Shown here piece after piece: positions 53,960 to 61,909 of a DNA stretch of 64,000 bases. A model generated the notes under the pieces. That model did not search any database and was not told where the DNA came from. It saw only the letters and a program-made list of their open reading frames with translations. This stretch comes from JAFGCL01 sp964423835 (lineage in GTDB: Bacteria > Chloroflexota > Dehalococcoidia > UBA2247 > RBG-13-53-26). Position 1 is the first letter of the stretch. Each line of letters begins with the position of its first letter. The stretch is from NCBI GenBank assembly GCA_964423835.1, contig CAYRGJ010000001.1, positions 124,001-188,000 of the forward strand. The letters run 5' to 3'. The translations under genes and the position numbers were made by a program.

Positions 53960-54520
53960 GTGCACTGGTACAACTACGCAATAGCGCTTCCCATAGTCGT
54001 GTTTCTCTTTGCTTCAGAGGCTGTCGCATTGTACTGGTTGCTGAATCCGTTGTCCCGTGATGAGTTCTCTGCGAAGAACAGAATAGTGGAGATTGTCATC
54101 ATCATCGGCGCATTCCTCTGCACGGCCACGGTAGTGGCGTTTGGAGTATCTGGGATGGTCGGGTGGGTAGCCAATTCCTCTGTGAGATGGTTTCCTGAGG
54201 AGCCTGAGCTCAGGTCCTGGACTTTGGAGTTGGCAATCTGGGTGAGCCTCTTTGCCACCATCGGCTTGGCATGGGTCTATGGGCAAGTGAGCAGAATCGT
54301 CCGGGAGGCCAAGCGCAGCGAGTATGTTGACAAGAAGGTGGGGGAGCACCTCGTGCACGCCAGAGGACTGACGAGCGTGGAACGCGCCATGTACGCAAAG
54401 GATGTGGAAAGACAGCTTCTCGACATACAGGGGCCTGCATCGTGTCGGAAGAGCCTGTCTGACTACGACAGTCTACGCTGCAATATCCTCACGAACGTGA
54501 TGGACGAGTTGAACCACTAG
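53960..54520 (+). CDS. Three-span membrane protein upstream of the restriction endonuclease
   Basis: 186 aa from a GTG at 53960 (AAGGAGG, 5-nt spacing). It has three hydrophobic helices (YNYAIALPIVVFLFASEAVA, IVEIVIIIGAFLCTATVVAF, WTLELAIWVSLFATIGLAWV) and a charged cytoplasmic C-terminus (VSRIVREAKRSEYVDKKVGE). Unrecognised. It ends 26 bp before the endonuclease gene on the same strand, so they are probably co-transcribed. A membrane effector is possible but unproven. Confidence 0.62.
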   Translation: MHWYNYAIALPIVVFLFASEAVALYWLLNPLSRDEFSAKNRIVEIVIIIGAFLCTATVVAFGVSGMVGWVANSSVRWFPEEPELRSWTLELAIWVSLFATIGLAWVYGQVSRIVREAKRSEYVDKKVGEHLVHARGLTSVERAMYAKDVERQLLDIQGPASCRKSLSDYDSLRCNILTNVMDELNH

Positions 54521-54546
54521 GTTTAGGCCTCAAGGGGGGTGGTGGC

Positions 54547-55050
54547 ATGAAATACAGGACTGAGTACTTCTTCTGCAGCCCTCGCCTTCTTCGGAACGTC
54601 GACGAGGTCAGCGAAGTCTACTCCTGTATAGAAGCAGTGAACTGGAAGCCCGATTTCGTCTACGAGTCTGGGGGCAAGGAGTGCAGGCACCAGCATGGCT
54701 ACAACAAGGCACTCGAGGTAGAGTTCGTCAAGCGCGGCTGGAAGCCGCAGCCTCTGTTGCTCAGCGAGCCCAGGCTCATTGGAGATGCCCAGAAGAATGA
54801 TGTGTTTGTCGAGGTTCAGTTTGGCAACAGCGCCACCCTGTACCGGGACTACTACAAGTTTCACTATGGTCTGACTCACAACCTACTGGCCTTGGCGGTG
54901 CTGATAGTGCCGAGTGAGCCGCACAAGTTCTTCCCCACTCGTCAGGCGAGTGTGAACAATATGGCCCACTTTGACTTGGCGTGCAGGTATTTCAAGCTGC
55001 TGCCCATCCCAGTGCCGATTCTGCTGGTCGGCATGCTGCCGGAGAATTGA
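54547..55050 (+). CDS. BglII/BstYI-like type II restriction endonuclease, no methyltransferase seen
   Basis: 167 aa from the ATG at 54547 (AAGGGGGG upstream). The central motif LIGDAQKNDVFVEVQFGNSA places Asp80, Glu89 and Gln91 in the D-x8-E-x-Q spacing that I recall for BglII (Asp84, Glu93, Gln95), followed by YRDYYKFHYGL. The domain is PD-(D/E)xK-like and somewhat shorter than BglII (223 aa). No cognate methyltransferase is encoded in the window near it, so either the host genome protects itself or the enzyme is repurposed. Function by motif only. Confidence 0.6.
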   Translation: MKYRTEYFFCSPRLLRNVDEVSEVYSCIEAVNWKPDFVYESGGKECRHQHGYNKALEVEFVKRGWKPQPLLLSEPRLIGDAQKNDVFVEVQFGNSATLYRDYYKFHYGLTHNLLALAVLIVPSEPHKFFPTRQASVNNMAHFDLACRYFKLLPIPVPILLVGMLPEN

Positions 55051-55184
55051 GGTTGCCTGTCACTCGCTGACATGACCAAGACGGGATTGCGCCGGCTGGT
55101 ATACTGTCGTCAACGAACGGCGCTAGCCGACCGGTGGGCGCTCGTGAAGAGGCAAAGAAGCGAACGACGGAAGGGGATGCAGCT

Positions 55185-55865
55185 ATGAAGAGGTTGCTCT
55201 TGCTCATCGCAGTTGTTGGGCTACTGCTTGCAGGTTTCACAGGCGCCGGTTGTGGAGGCGAGAGCGAGGGTCAGCTACCAGTCCTTGCCGAGGGAAGTGA
55301 GTGGGTGTATGAATCCCTGTCAGGTGGTACGTACTATACTCTGAACTTTGAGGTGACTGGCGAAGGTGAGGTGAACGGCAGAGACTGCTGGGTAGTAGAG
55401 TTGTCTTGCTCTCCCCCGATGTACGGGATGGAGAGCATGACCGCGAGAATGGACAAGTCAACCCTTGAGGTACTCCACGCCCAGACTAGGGGCGAAGTCA
55501 ATGGCGTTAATTACAGTGCCGTAGTGACTTCGCAGCAACAGTACCTGGATGGTACCTACTGGCCACTGGTTGTCGGCAAAGAGACCAAGTTGGTGGAGAC
55601 TCGCACCACCGTCGTGAGTTATCTTGGCGAATCCGGAATGCAGGACGAGACGGGGACGGAGACGAACACGTGGACCTACACGGTTGATAGAGTGGAGGAG
55701 ATTACGGTGACCGCAGGCACGTTTAGGTGCTTCGTGATTGTGAAACGCGATGACTCAGGAGATAAGGTCCAGACAGACTGGTACTCCGACAAAGTGGGGC
55801 GGTACGTCAAGCGCACCGAGCATGAATCTGGCGACACTACCGAATTGAAATCCTATTCGTTGTGA
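55185..55865 (+). CDS. Element-borne lipoprotein of unknown function
   Basis: 226 aa from the ATG at 55185 (AGGGGA upstream). Signal peptide MKRLLLLIAVVGLLLAGF with lipobox TGAGC. The mature domain is beta-rich (YTLNFEVTGEGEVNGRDCWV, VEEITVTAGTFRCFVIVKRD). The lipobox region resembles that of the host lipoprotein at 21227-22066, so it may be host-acquired. Possible roles include surface exclusion; nothing shows this. It ends 2 bp before the convergent integrase stop. Confidence 0.68.
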   Translation: MKRLLLLIAVVGLLLAGFTGAGCGGESEGQLPVLAEGSEWVYESLSGGTYYTLNFEVTGEGEVNGRDCWVVELSCSPPMYGMESMTARMDKSTLEVLHAQTRGEVNGVNYSAVVTSQQQYLDGTYWPLVVGKETKLVETRTTVVSYLGESGMQDETGTETNTWTYTVDRVEEITVTAGTFRCFVIVKRDDSGDKVQTDWYSDKVGRYVKRTEHESGDTTELKSYSL

Positions 55866-55867
55866 CT

Positions 55868-56803
55868 TCAACCCAGAGGTGCCTTGTAGAATCTCAAGCT
55901 ATCCTCAAACGTCACTGACCGCGTGTACCTCTGCACCATCTCAAGGCTCTCCCACCTGCCCAGGTCCTTGATGGTCATGGTGTCCACGCCGGCCTTCCTC
56001 AGTAGACAGGCAAAGGTGCGGCGGAAGGTGTGAGGGTTGCAGGGGATGCCGGTCTCGCGATGGAGTCGCTTCAACATCTCCGCAATGCCCCAGTAGTTGA
56101 GGTCCCACATGCTGCTGCCATCGGGCCGGCAGGCCGCTATCCATTCCCGCAGGTACTTCTCCGACATGTCCCCGAAGGCTGCATAGGATTCCTTCCTGCC
56201 CTTGCCCATGACCCTGATGGTGCGGTTGCCCCAGTTGATATCAGAGGCCTTGACCCTGGCGAGTTCAGAGAGCCGAAGGCCGCTCTCTGCGAATAGCGAG
56301 ATGATGGCCCGGTCCCTGTCATTGGCGGCGACTTCGAGGAGTTGCACAACCTGCTCCCTGGACAGTGACGGCAGAATCGGCTTGCCGAGGATGGGGGCAG
56401 GCATCCCGTCCATTGGGTTGTTGAGGCCGTGCTGGGCACTCAGCCAGCGATAGAAGGTCTTCAGTGCCCGGAAGGTGGCATGCCGGGTACCGAGGCCGTT
56501 TCGGTTCGATGGTATGGAGTTGAGAAAGCGCTCAATGTCGTGGCGGGATGCCTTCGCGTAGTCCACCTGGGCTGAGAACTTCCCCAGCCGCTCCCTGTAG
56601 AATCCGAGAGTCCTGGGGCTGACCCCCATGGCCCGGCGCGATTGCAGGAACAGGTCCAGGTGGTCCCTCTGCGGTTTGGCCTTCCCCGCCTTGATGTTGA
56701 GGGCGTCCAGGAGCCTCTGCGATGGTCGGCACTTGCCGTGCTTTACCTGGGAAATGTAGGATTTGCTCAATCCACTTAACTCGGCAAGTTCAGTGACCCC
56801 CAT
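55868..56803 (-). CDS. Tyrosine-recombinase integrase with an N-terminal HTH
   Basis: 311 aa. The catalytic set is Arg177 (SGLRLSELARV), Lys201/204 (VMGKGRKES), His258 and Arg261 (NPHTFRRTF), Trp284 (LGRWESLEMV, replacing the usual His) and Tyr293 (VQRYTRS). The SAM-like core-binding domain spans about 45-130. Residues 1-35 (MGVTELAELSGLSKSYISQV) form an extra XRE-type HTH, unusual for integrases. It carries out integration into and excision from tRNA-Arg. There is no SD; the start lies just downstream of an 11-bp putative arm site. Confidence 0.93.
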   Translation of the reverse strand: MGVTELAELSGLSKSYISQVKHGKCRPSQRLLDALNIKAGKAKPQRDHLDLFLQSRRAMGVSPRTLGFYRERLGKFSAQVDYAKASRHDIERFLNSIPSNRNGLGTRHATFRALKTFYRWLSAQHGLNNPMDGMPAPILGKPILPSLSREQVVQLLEVAANDRDRAIISLFAESGLRLSELARVKASDINWGNRTIRVMGKGRKESYAAFGDMSEKYLREWIAACRPDGSSMWDLNYWGIAEMLKRLHRETGIPCNPHTFRRTFACLLRKAGVDTMTIKDLGRWESLEMVQRYTRSVTFEDSLRFYKAPLG

Positions 56804-56814
56804 TTTGTTAAGTA
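56804..56814 (-). promoter_or_regulatory. Candidate integrase arm-type site (right end)
   Basis: Inverted copy of TACTTAACAAA, immediately upstream of the integrase ATG and 14 bp inside attR. Binding here could both organise recombination and repress the integrase gene. Confidence 0.5.
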
Positions 56815-56828
56815 GTTTGTGCTGGGTG

Positions 56829-56881
56829 AACTGCCTTCTAAGCAGTAGGTTCCGAGTTCGAGTCTCGGCAGGGACGCCAGA
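56829..56881 (+). repeat. attR: 53-bp direct repeat, tRNA-Arg remnant
   Basis: Exact copy of 46567-46619. It holds only the anticodon arm, T-arm and 3' end of tRNA-Arg, with no 5' acceptor strand or D-arm, so it is not a functional tRNA. Confidence 0.93.
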
Positions 56882-56979
56882 CCCATCCGTTGACAGCCCC
56901 CCTCCCGCCTGATATGGTCTGAGGCAAGCGGCGAGCCCGGCCGCGGCCTGCCCGGGGCGTGAGGTGAGGACGACACGAC

Positions 56980-57372
56980 ATGCCGGACGAAATCGACAGG
57001 CTCATAGACGGCCTCCAGAATGACAGCTGGTTCATGCGGTTCTATGCGGCGGAGGGCCTGGGGAGGCTGGAGGACCCCAGGGCGGTGGAGCCGCTCATAC
57101 GGGCCCTGAAGGACAGTGATGCCAACGTGCGCTGGCAGGCGGCCGAGGGACTGGGAAGGATCGGCGATGCCAGGGCCGTAGAGCCCCTCATCAAGGCCCT
57201 GAAAGACCGGGACTACCACGTCCGCATCCTGGCCGTCCTGGCCCTGGAATCCATAGGCGACGCCCGGGCCCTGGGGGCCCTGGTGCTGGCGCAGGATGAC
57301 AAGGTGGACGTGGTCAGGGACGCGGCCACCAAGGCCGTGGCCAGAATGAGCCCCCGCAAGCGCCGCAAGTAG
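56980..57372 (+). CDS. HEAT-repeat protein (PBS-lyase type)
   Basis: 130 aa made of three to four HEAT units, each with a GRLEDPRAVEPLIRAL-type turn; also GRIGDARAVEPLIKAL and ESIGDARALGALV. The repeats span the whole protein. A small adaptor-like scaffold, partner unknown. It is the first host gene after the element, and stands alone. Confidence 0.82.
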   Translation: MPDEIDRLIDGLQNDSWFMRFYAAEGLGRLEDPRAVEPLIRALKDSDANVRWQAAEGLGRIGDARAVEPLIKALKDRDYHVRILAVLALESIGDARALGALVLAQDDKVDVVRDAATKAVARMSPRKRRK

Positions 57373-57639
57373 GACGCAGCCACCGTTCCAGTGGCCAGGG
57401 CCGGGGGTGACAGTGCATCCCCGGTCGCCGGCGCCGGGCTCGCCGCCCGACTCCCCGGCGCCCGTCTCCTCCGTCTTCCCGGGTCGAATGCCATATTGGT
57501 CGCCGAGCAGGCTTTGCGGTAAAATTGTTCGTGAGCCTATTCACCGGGAACTATTGTGTCACCCGGCCTGGCCCGCGTACGGGGCAGTTGCAGTGACGGA
57601 GCCGGGCGCCGCCTGTAGTTGAGGCGGAAAGGAGCCACC

Positions 57640-59319
57640 TTGGATACCCACCATCTGTTCGACAAAGACGGGCTGGAGAAGCTGGAGCGGGAGGCGGCCC
57701 AGGCCGAGTCCGAGCTGGCCGGGGCCAGCGAGAGGCTGCCGCAGTTCGCCACCGGATCGGGCCTGCCCCTGAAGCGGGTGTACACGCCTCTCGACTTAAA
57801 GGACCTCTCCTACTTCGATGACCTGGGCCTGCCCAGCCGGCATCCCTTCACCCGCGCCATACACCCCACCGGCTATCGGGGGAGACTGTGGACCATGCGC
57901 ATGTTCTCCGGCTTCGGTACGGCGGAGGAGACCAACGCCCGGTTCCGGTACCTGCTGAGCCACGGCGAGACGGGCCTCTCCACCGCCTTCGACTATGCCA
58001 CGCTGGTGGGCTATGACACCGATGCCGTTGAGGCCCGGGGCGAGTTCGGGAAGTGCGGCGTGGCCATATCATCATTGCGCGACATGGAGATCCTCTTCGA
58101 CGGGATACCGCAGGACCAGGTGACTACCTCCATGACCATCAACGGCCCCGCGGCCATCATATGGGCCATGTATATCGTGGCGGCGGAGAAGAAGGGCATC
58201 CCCATGGCCAAACTGGGTGGGACCATCCAGAACGACATCCTGAAGGAGTACATCTCCCAGGCGTCCTACATCTACCCGCCGCAGCCGTCGCTGCGGCTGG
58301 TGGCCGACACCATCGAGTTCGGCACCCGGCACCTGCCGCTTTGGAACACCATCAGCATCAGCGGGTACCACATCCGCGAAGCGGGGGCCACGGCCCAGCA
58401 GGAGCTGGCCTTCACCCTGGCCGACGGATTCACCTACGTGGAGCTGGGGCTGGCCCGCGGCCTGGAGGTGGACGAGTTCGTGCCGCGGCTGAGCTTCTTC
58501 TTCAACTGCCACAACGACTTCTTCGAAGAGATCGCCAAGTTCCGGGCGGCGCGGCGTATCTGGGCCCGGGAGATGAAGGACCGCTTCAAGGCCAAGAAGG
58601 ACCGCTCGTGCTGGCTGCGCTTTCACACCCAGACGGCCGGGTGCAGCCTCACCGAGCAGCAGCCGGAGAACAATATCATCCGCACCACCATCCAGGCGCT
58701 GGCGGCGGTCCTGGGCGGGACCCAGTCGCTCCACACCAACTCCATGGATGAGGCCATGGCCCTGCCTTCGGAGAAGGCGGTGCGCATCGCCCTGCGCACC
58801 CAGCAGATCATCGCCCACGAGAGCGGCGTGACCAGCTCCGTGGACCCGCTGGGGGGCAGCTTCATGGTGGAGGCCCTCACCAACGAGATGGAGAGCGCGG
58901 CTCGGGAGTACTTCCGCAAGATCGACTCCCTGGGCGGAGTGGTGCCGGCCATCGAGAAGGGTTTCTTCCAGCGGGAGATCGCCCAGTCCGCCTACCGCTA
59001 TCAGCGGGAGATCGAGTCGAAGCAGCGGGTCCTGGTAGGCGTCAACGAGTACGTGTCCGACGAGGCTCCCGACATCCCTCTGCTGACCGATGTGGCCAGG
59101 GGCCAGCAGCGGCACCTGGACCGGCTGAACCAGGTGAGGCGCGAAAGGGACAACCGAGAGGTGGGGCGCCGGCTCAGCGAGCTGCGCCAGGCGGCCCAGG
59201 GCGACGCCAACCTGATGCCGTTCATCCTGGATGCGGTCCGCGCCTACGCTACACTGGGGGAGATGTGCGGCGTGCTGCGGGAGGTCTTCGGAGAGCACAC
59301 CGAGCTGATCATCACTTAG
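57640..59319 (+). CDS. Acyl-CoA mutase large subunit (isobutyryl-CoA-mutase-like signature)
   Basis: 559 aa from a TTG at 57640, 5 nt after AAAGGAG. It covers the substrate TIM barrel (about 60-540); the B12 domain is a separate gene, unlike canonical MutB. Active-site segments: GYRGRLWTMRMFSGFGTAEE with Phe89, and NDILKEYISQASYIYPP with Gln207. Methylmalonyl-CoA mutase has Tyr and Arg at these places, whereas Phe plus Gln is, as I recall, the isobutyryl-CoA mutase pattern. SISGYHIREAGATAQQELAF holds the cofactor His. Radical 1,2-rearrangement of an acyl-CoA with adenosylcobalamin; exact substrate uncertain. Confidence 0.88.
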   Translation: MDTHHLFDKDGLEKLEREAAQAESELAGASERLPQFATGSGLPLKRVYTPLDLKDLSYFDDLGLPSRHPFTRAIHPTGYRGRLWTMRMFSGFGTAEETNARFRYLLSHGETGLSTAFDYATLVGYDTDAVEARGEFGKCGVAISSLRDMEILFDGIPQDQVTTSMTINGPAAIIWAMYIVAAEKKGIPMAKLGGTIQNDILKEYISQASYIYPPQPSLRLVADTIEFGTRHLPLWNTISISGYHIREAGATAQQELAFTLADGFTYVELGLARGLEVDEFVPRLSFFFNCHNDFFEEIAKFRAARRIWAREMKDRFKAKKDRSCWLRFHTQTAGCSLTEQQPENNIIRTTIQALAAVLGGTQSLHTNSMDEAMALPSEKAVRIALRTQQIIAHESGVTSSVDPLGGSFMVEALTNEMESAAREYFRKIDSLGGVVPAIEKGFFQREIAQSAYRYQREIESKQRVLVGVNEYVSDEAPDIPLLTDVARGQQRHLDRLNQVRRERDNREVGRRLSELRQAAQGDANLMPFILDAVRAYATLGEMCGVLREVFGEHTELIIT

Positions 59320-59369
59320 AGGCGGGCCGCCGCCAGGTCGCGGCCGCCGCCTGACGCAGGAGAGAAGAC

Positions 59370-59822
59370 ATGAGCCACATCGCGCAGAGCGCCGAGAAGG
59401 AGCACAAGATCCGGGTCCTGGTGGCCAAGCCGGGCCTCGACGGGCACGATCGCGGGGCCAAGGTCATCGCCCGGGCACTGCGGGAAGCCGGCATGGAGGT
59501 GATCTACACCGGCCTGCGGCAGTCGCCCGAGATGATCGTGGAGGCAGCCCTTCAGGAAGACGTTGACGTGGTAGGGCTCAGCATTCTCTCCGGGGCCCAC
59601 ATGGACCTCTTTCCCATCGTCATCGATGGGTTGAAGCGAAAGGGGCTGGACCGGGTCCTGATCGTGGCCGGGGGCATTATCCCGGAGGAGGACGTGCCGG
59701 TGCTGAAGAGAATGGGCATCGCGGCCATCTTCCGTCCGGGGGCCATGACCGGGGATATCGTGGACTACATCAGGGCCGCCATGGCCGAGAAGAGGAGCCT
59801 CCCTCCCGCGGGCCCGGCGTGA
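59370..59822 (+). CDS. Adenosylcobalamin-binding small subunit of acyl-CoA mutase
   Basis: 150 aa with an AGGAGAG SD. Base-off/His-on B12 motif DGHDRGAKVIARALREAG (Asp24-x-His26-x-x-Gly29) with the downstream VVGLSILSGAHMDLFP and LIVAGGIIPEED loops. His26 should ligate cobalt. It follows the large-subunit gene by 50 bp, as in two-subunit mutases (IcmB/HcmB type). It has a GTGA overlap with the next gene. Confidence 0.93.
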   Translation: MSHIAQSAEKEHKIRVLVAKPGLDGHDRGAKVIARALREAGMEVIYTGLRQSPEMIVEAALQEDVDVVGLSILSGAHMDLFPIVIDGLKRKGLDRVLIVAGGIIPEEDVPVLKRMGIAAIFRPGAMTGDIVDYIRAAMAEKRSLPPAGPA

Positions 59823-61186
59823 AGCCGGGGCGCTGGAGGCCCGCGATGAGGTGCGGGTGGCCCAGGCCGGCCATCGCCGCGGCCCTGCTGCTGGCGGTGA
59901 TCTTGCTGCCGGCCTGCGGGGGCGGCGGGCCCGGTGGCGGAAGCACGCTCCTGGTGGGGGTGCTGGCGGACTTCAGCGGCGTGGCGGCGCCGGCCGTGCA
60001 GCCGGCCGTCAAGGCCCTGGAGGACTACCTGACTGCGGTGGTGCCCGCGAGCAGCTCCCCCCTGCCAGGCAGCCTGAAGGTCGAGTTCACCCATTTTGAC
60101 ACCGAACTGGACTACGCCATGGTCATCCCGGGGTACGTGGAGCTGCTGGACCGGGGCGTGGATGTGATGGTGGTGATGAATCCCCAGGACCGGGAGCTGC
60201 TGGGGGACATGCCGGAGGCTGACAACATGCCCACCATCTGCCCGGCGGGGGTCCAGTCCCGGCTGAACGACGAGTGGATGCTGGCCGTGTGGTCGCCGGT
60301 GCAGAGCCAGGCCCAGGCGATGATGGAGTTCATCATGGACGACTGGGACTACTCGGGCCAGGGGAGAAGCCCGAAGGTGGGCCACCTCGGCTCCATGCTG
60401 TTCAGCTCGGAGTACTATCAGGAGGGAATCGAAGCCGCCATGGAGGCCAATCCGGGGCGGTTCACCCCGGGTGGCCTGGAGAGGGCCATGCTGGGCAATG
60501 AGACCTGGGACAGCCATATCGTCGGCCTTCTGGGGAGTGATTACATCATCACCAGCGTCCCCGGGGCCATGCTCTCCAGCTTCGTGGCCCAGGCGCGCAG
60601 CGGGGGATATGCCGGCAAGCTGGTCAGCGGGGTGGAGGGCTTCCCCGGATTCTGGTCCCAGGTGGCCACCGCGGTGACCTCAAGGGACCATCTTCAGGGG
60701 TGCTACTGCGTGGGCTGGTGGCCGTGGTGGAACGAGGCCGCGCCCCTGGTCCGTGACTGCCGGTCCTACGTCGCCGCGAGCTACCCTGCCGGGGACGCCG
60801 CCGGGTTGCTGAGGAGCTCATCGGTCATCGCCGGCTGGGAGATGGGGCTGGCCCTGGAGCAGGCTATCAGGAACGCCGCCGCGGCGGCGGGGGCGGAGGA
60901 GCCCGATGGCCAGGCCCTGAAAGACGGGATGCGGGCCGTGGACGTTCAGATCGAAGGGTGCCTCGAGCGCTGGCGAGTGACGCCGGGCAACAACTGCCTC
61001 CAGTGGTCCCAGCGGGCCTTCCAGTACAGCGTCGCCGGCGACGCCTGGGAGCCCCTGCAGAAGGTCTACCGGCCCGCCCCGCCTCAATGGACCTTTGCAG
61101 CATCGACAGCGTCCCTGCCCGACCGTTGGCCCCGGGTCTTGACAACCGCCGGGCGGGATGAGATAAGTTTGGTGTCCAGGCCATGA
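59819..61186 (+). CDS. Orphan substrate-binding lipoprotein, Leu/Ile/Val-binding type
   Basis: 455 aa from a GTG at 59819 that overlaps the mutase subunit stop by 4 nt. It has a basic N-terminus, hydrophobic core (AIAAALLLAVILLPACGGGG; Cys33 as lipidation site), then a periplasmic-binding domain (LLVGVLADFSGVAAPAVQPA, VDVMVVMNPQDRELLGD). No permease or ATPase gene is adjacent, so the transporter partner is elsewhere or it is a sensor. Coupling to the mutase suggests a related organic acid or amino acid ligand. Confidence 0.78.
   Translation: MKPGRWRPAMRCGWPRPAIAAALLLAVILLPACGGGGPGGGSTLLVGVLADFSGVAAPAVQPAVKALEDYLTAVVPASSSPLPGSLKVEFTHFDTELDYAMVIPGYVELLDRGVDVMVVMNPQDRELLGDMPEADNMPTICPAGVQSRLNDEWMLAVWSPVQSQAQAMMEFIMDDWDYSGQGRSPKVGHLGSMLFSSEYYQEGIEAAMEANPGRFTPGGLERAMLGNETWDSHIVGLLGSDYIITSVPGAMLSSFVAQARSGGYAGKLVSGVEGFPGFWSQVATAVTSRDHLQGCYCVGWWPWWNEAAPLVRDCRSYVAASYPAGDAAGLLRSSSVIAGWEMGLALEQAIRNAAAAAGAEEPDGQALKDGMRAVDVQIEGCLERWRVTPGNNCLQWSQRAFQYSVAGDAWEPLQKVYRPAPPQWTFAASTASLPDRWPRVLTTAGRDEISLVSRP
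61139..61167 (+). promoter_or_regulatory. Candidate promoter of the CBS-domain gene
   Basis: Consensus TTGACA (61139-61144) and GATAAG (61162-61167), 17-bp spacer, inside the 3' end of the binding-protein gene and about 85 bp before the CBS ATG. Confidence 0.5.
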
Positions 61187-61251
61187 ACCGGCCATGGCTG
61201 GCGCACAATTCACGGAGACGGCTCGAAAACCGAGGAGAAGGAAGGTAGCAG

Positions 61252-61893
61252 ATGCTTATTCGCGATGTCATGACCAGCAATGTGATCACCATTCCCAGCA
61301 ACACCTCCCTGGCTGATGCCAGGCGGATCATGGATGCGCACCGCTTCCGGAGGATCCCTGTGGTGGACAAGGGCAAGCTGGTGGGAGTGGTCTCCAAGGA
61401 TGCCCTGGACCGGTCCGGCCCTTCCCAGCTCAGCACCTTCAGCATGCACGAGATAAGCTACCTCCTGTCGAAGGTGACCGTGAAGGAGGTCATGAAGAGG
61501 GACGTGTTGACCGTGCCCCCCGAGGCTACCGTGGAAGAGGCGGTGACCCTGGCTCAGTCCAGGAAGGTGGGCGCGCTCGTCGTCGTTGACGGCAACGTGG
61601 TCGTAGGCATAGCCACCACCAACGACATCTTCTACAAGATAGTCAATCCCATGCTCGGCATCGATCAGCCGGGGGTCCGCTTTTCGGTGCGCCGGTGGCG
61701 GGACATAGGCGATCTGCAGAAGATACTGGCCGTCATCGCCGAGTTCAAGCCGGAGATATCCACCATGTATGCCATGAAGACCCCGGATGGGGGCGAGAAT
61801 GACCTCATTGCGCATGTGAACGTGGCGGATACGGTGGGCCTCATCGATGCGCTGAGGCAGAGCGGGTACGAGGTGCGCCTGCGGGCGCGCTAG
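61252..61893 (+). CDS. CBS-domain pair protein with C-terminal ACT-like domain
   Basis: 213 aa. Two CBS motifs (MLIRDVMTSNVITIPSNTSL... and VKEVMKRDVLTVPPEATVEE, the latter followed by VVDGNVVVGIATTNDIFYKI) form a Bateman module that binds adenosine nucleotides. The last 70 residues (DIGDLQKILAVIAEFKPEIS) look like an ACT or related regulatory domain, as in AcuB-type proteins. Probably a cytoplasmic energy or metabolite sensor. SD AAGGAAGG. Confidence 0.85.
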   Translation: MLIRDVMTSNVITIPSNTSLADARRIMDAHRFRRIPVVDKGKLVGVVSKDALDRSGPSQLSTFSMHEISYLLSKVTVKEVMKRDVLTVPPEATVEEAVTLAQSRKVGALVVVDGNVVVGIATTNDIFYKIVNPMLGIDQPGVRFSVRRWRDIGDLQKILAVIAEFKPEISTMYAMKTPDGGENDLIAHVNVADTVGLIDALRQSGYEVRLRAR

Positions 61894-61909
61894 GCGGAGC
61901 GGTCCTCGA

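Noticed and set aside
56829..56881. Second tRNA-Arg gene
   Set aside because: Only the anticodon arm onward is present; there is no 5' acceptor strand or D-arm. It is the attR remnant.
57640..59319. Plain methylmalonyl-CoA mutase assignment
   Set aside because: The fold is right, but the two specificity positions read Phe and Gln instead of Tyr and Arg, so the name was not used.
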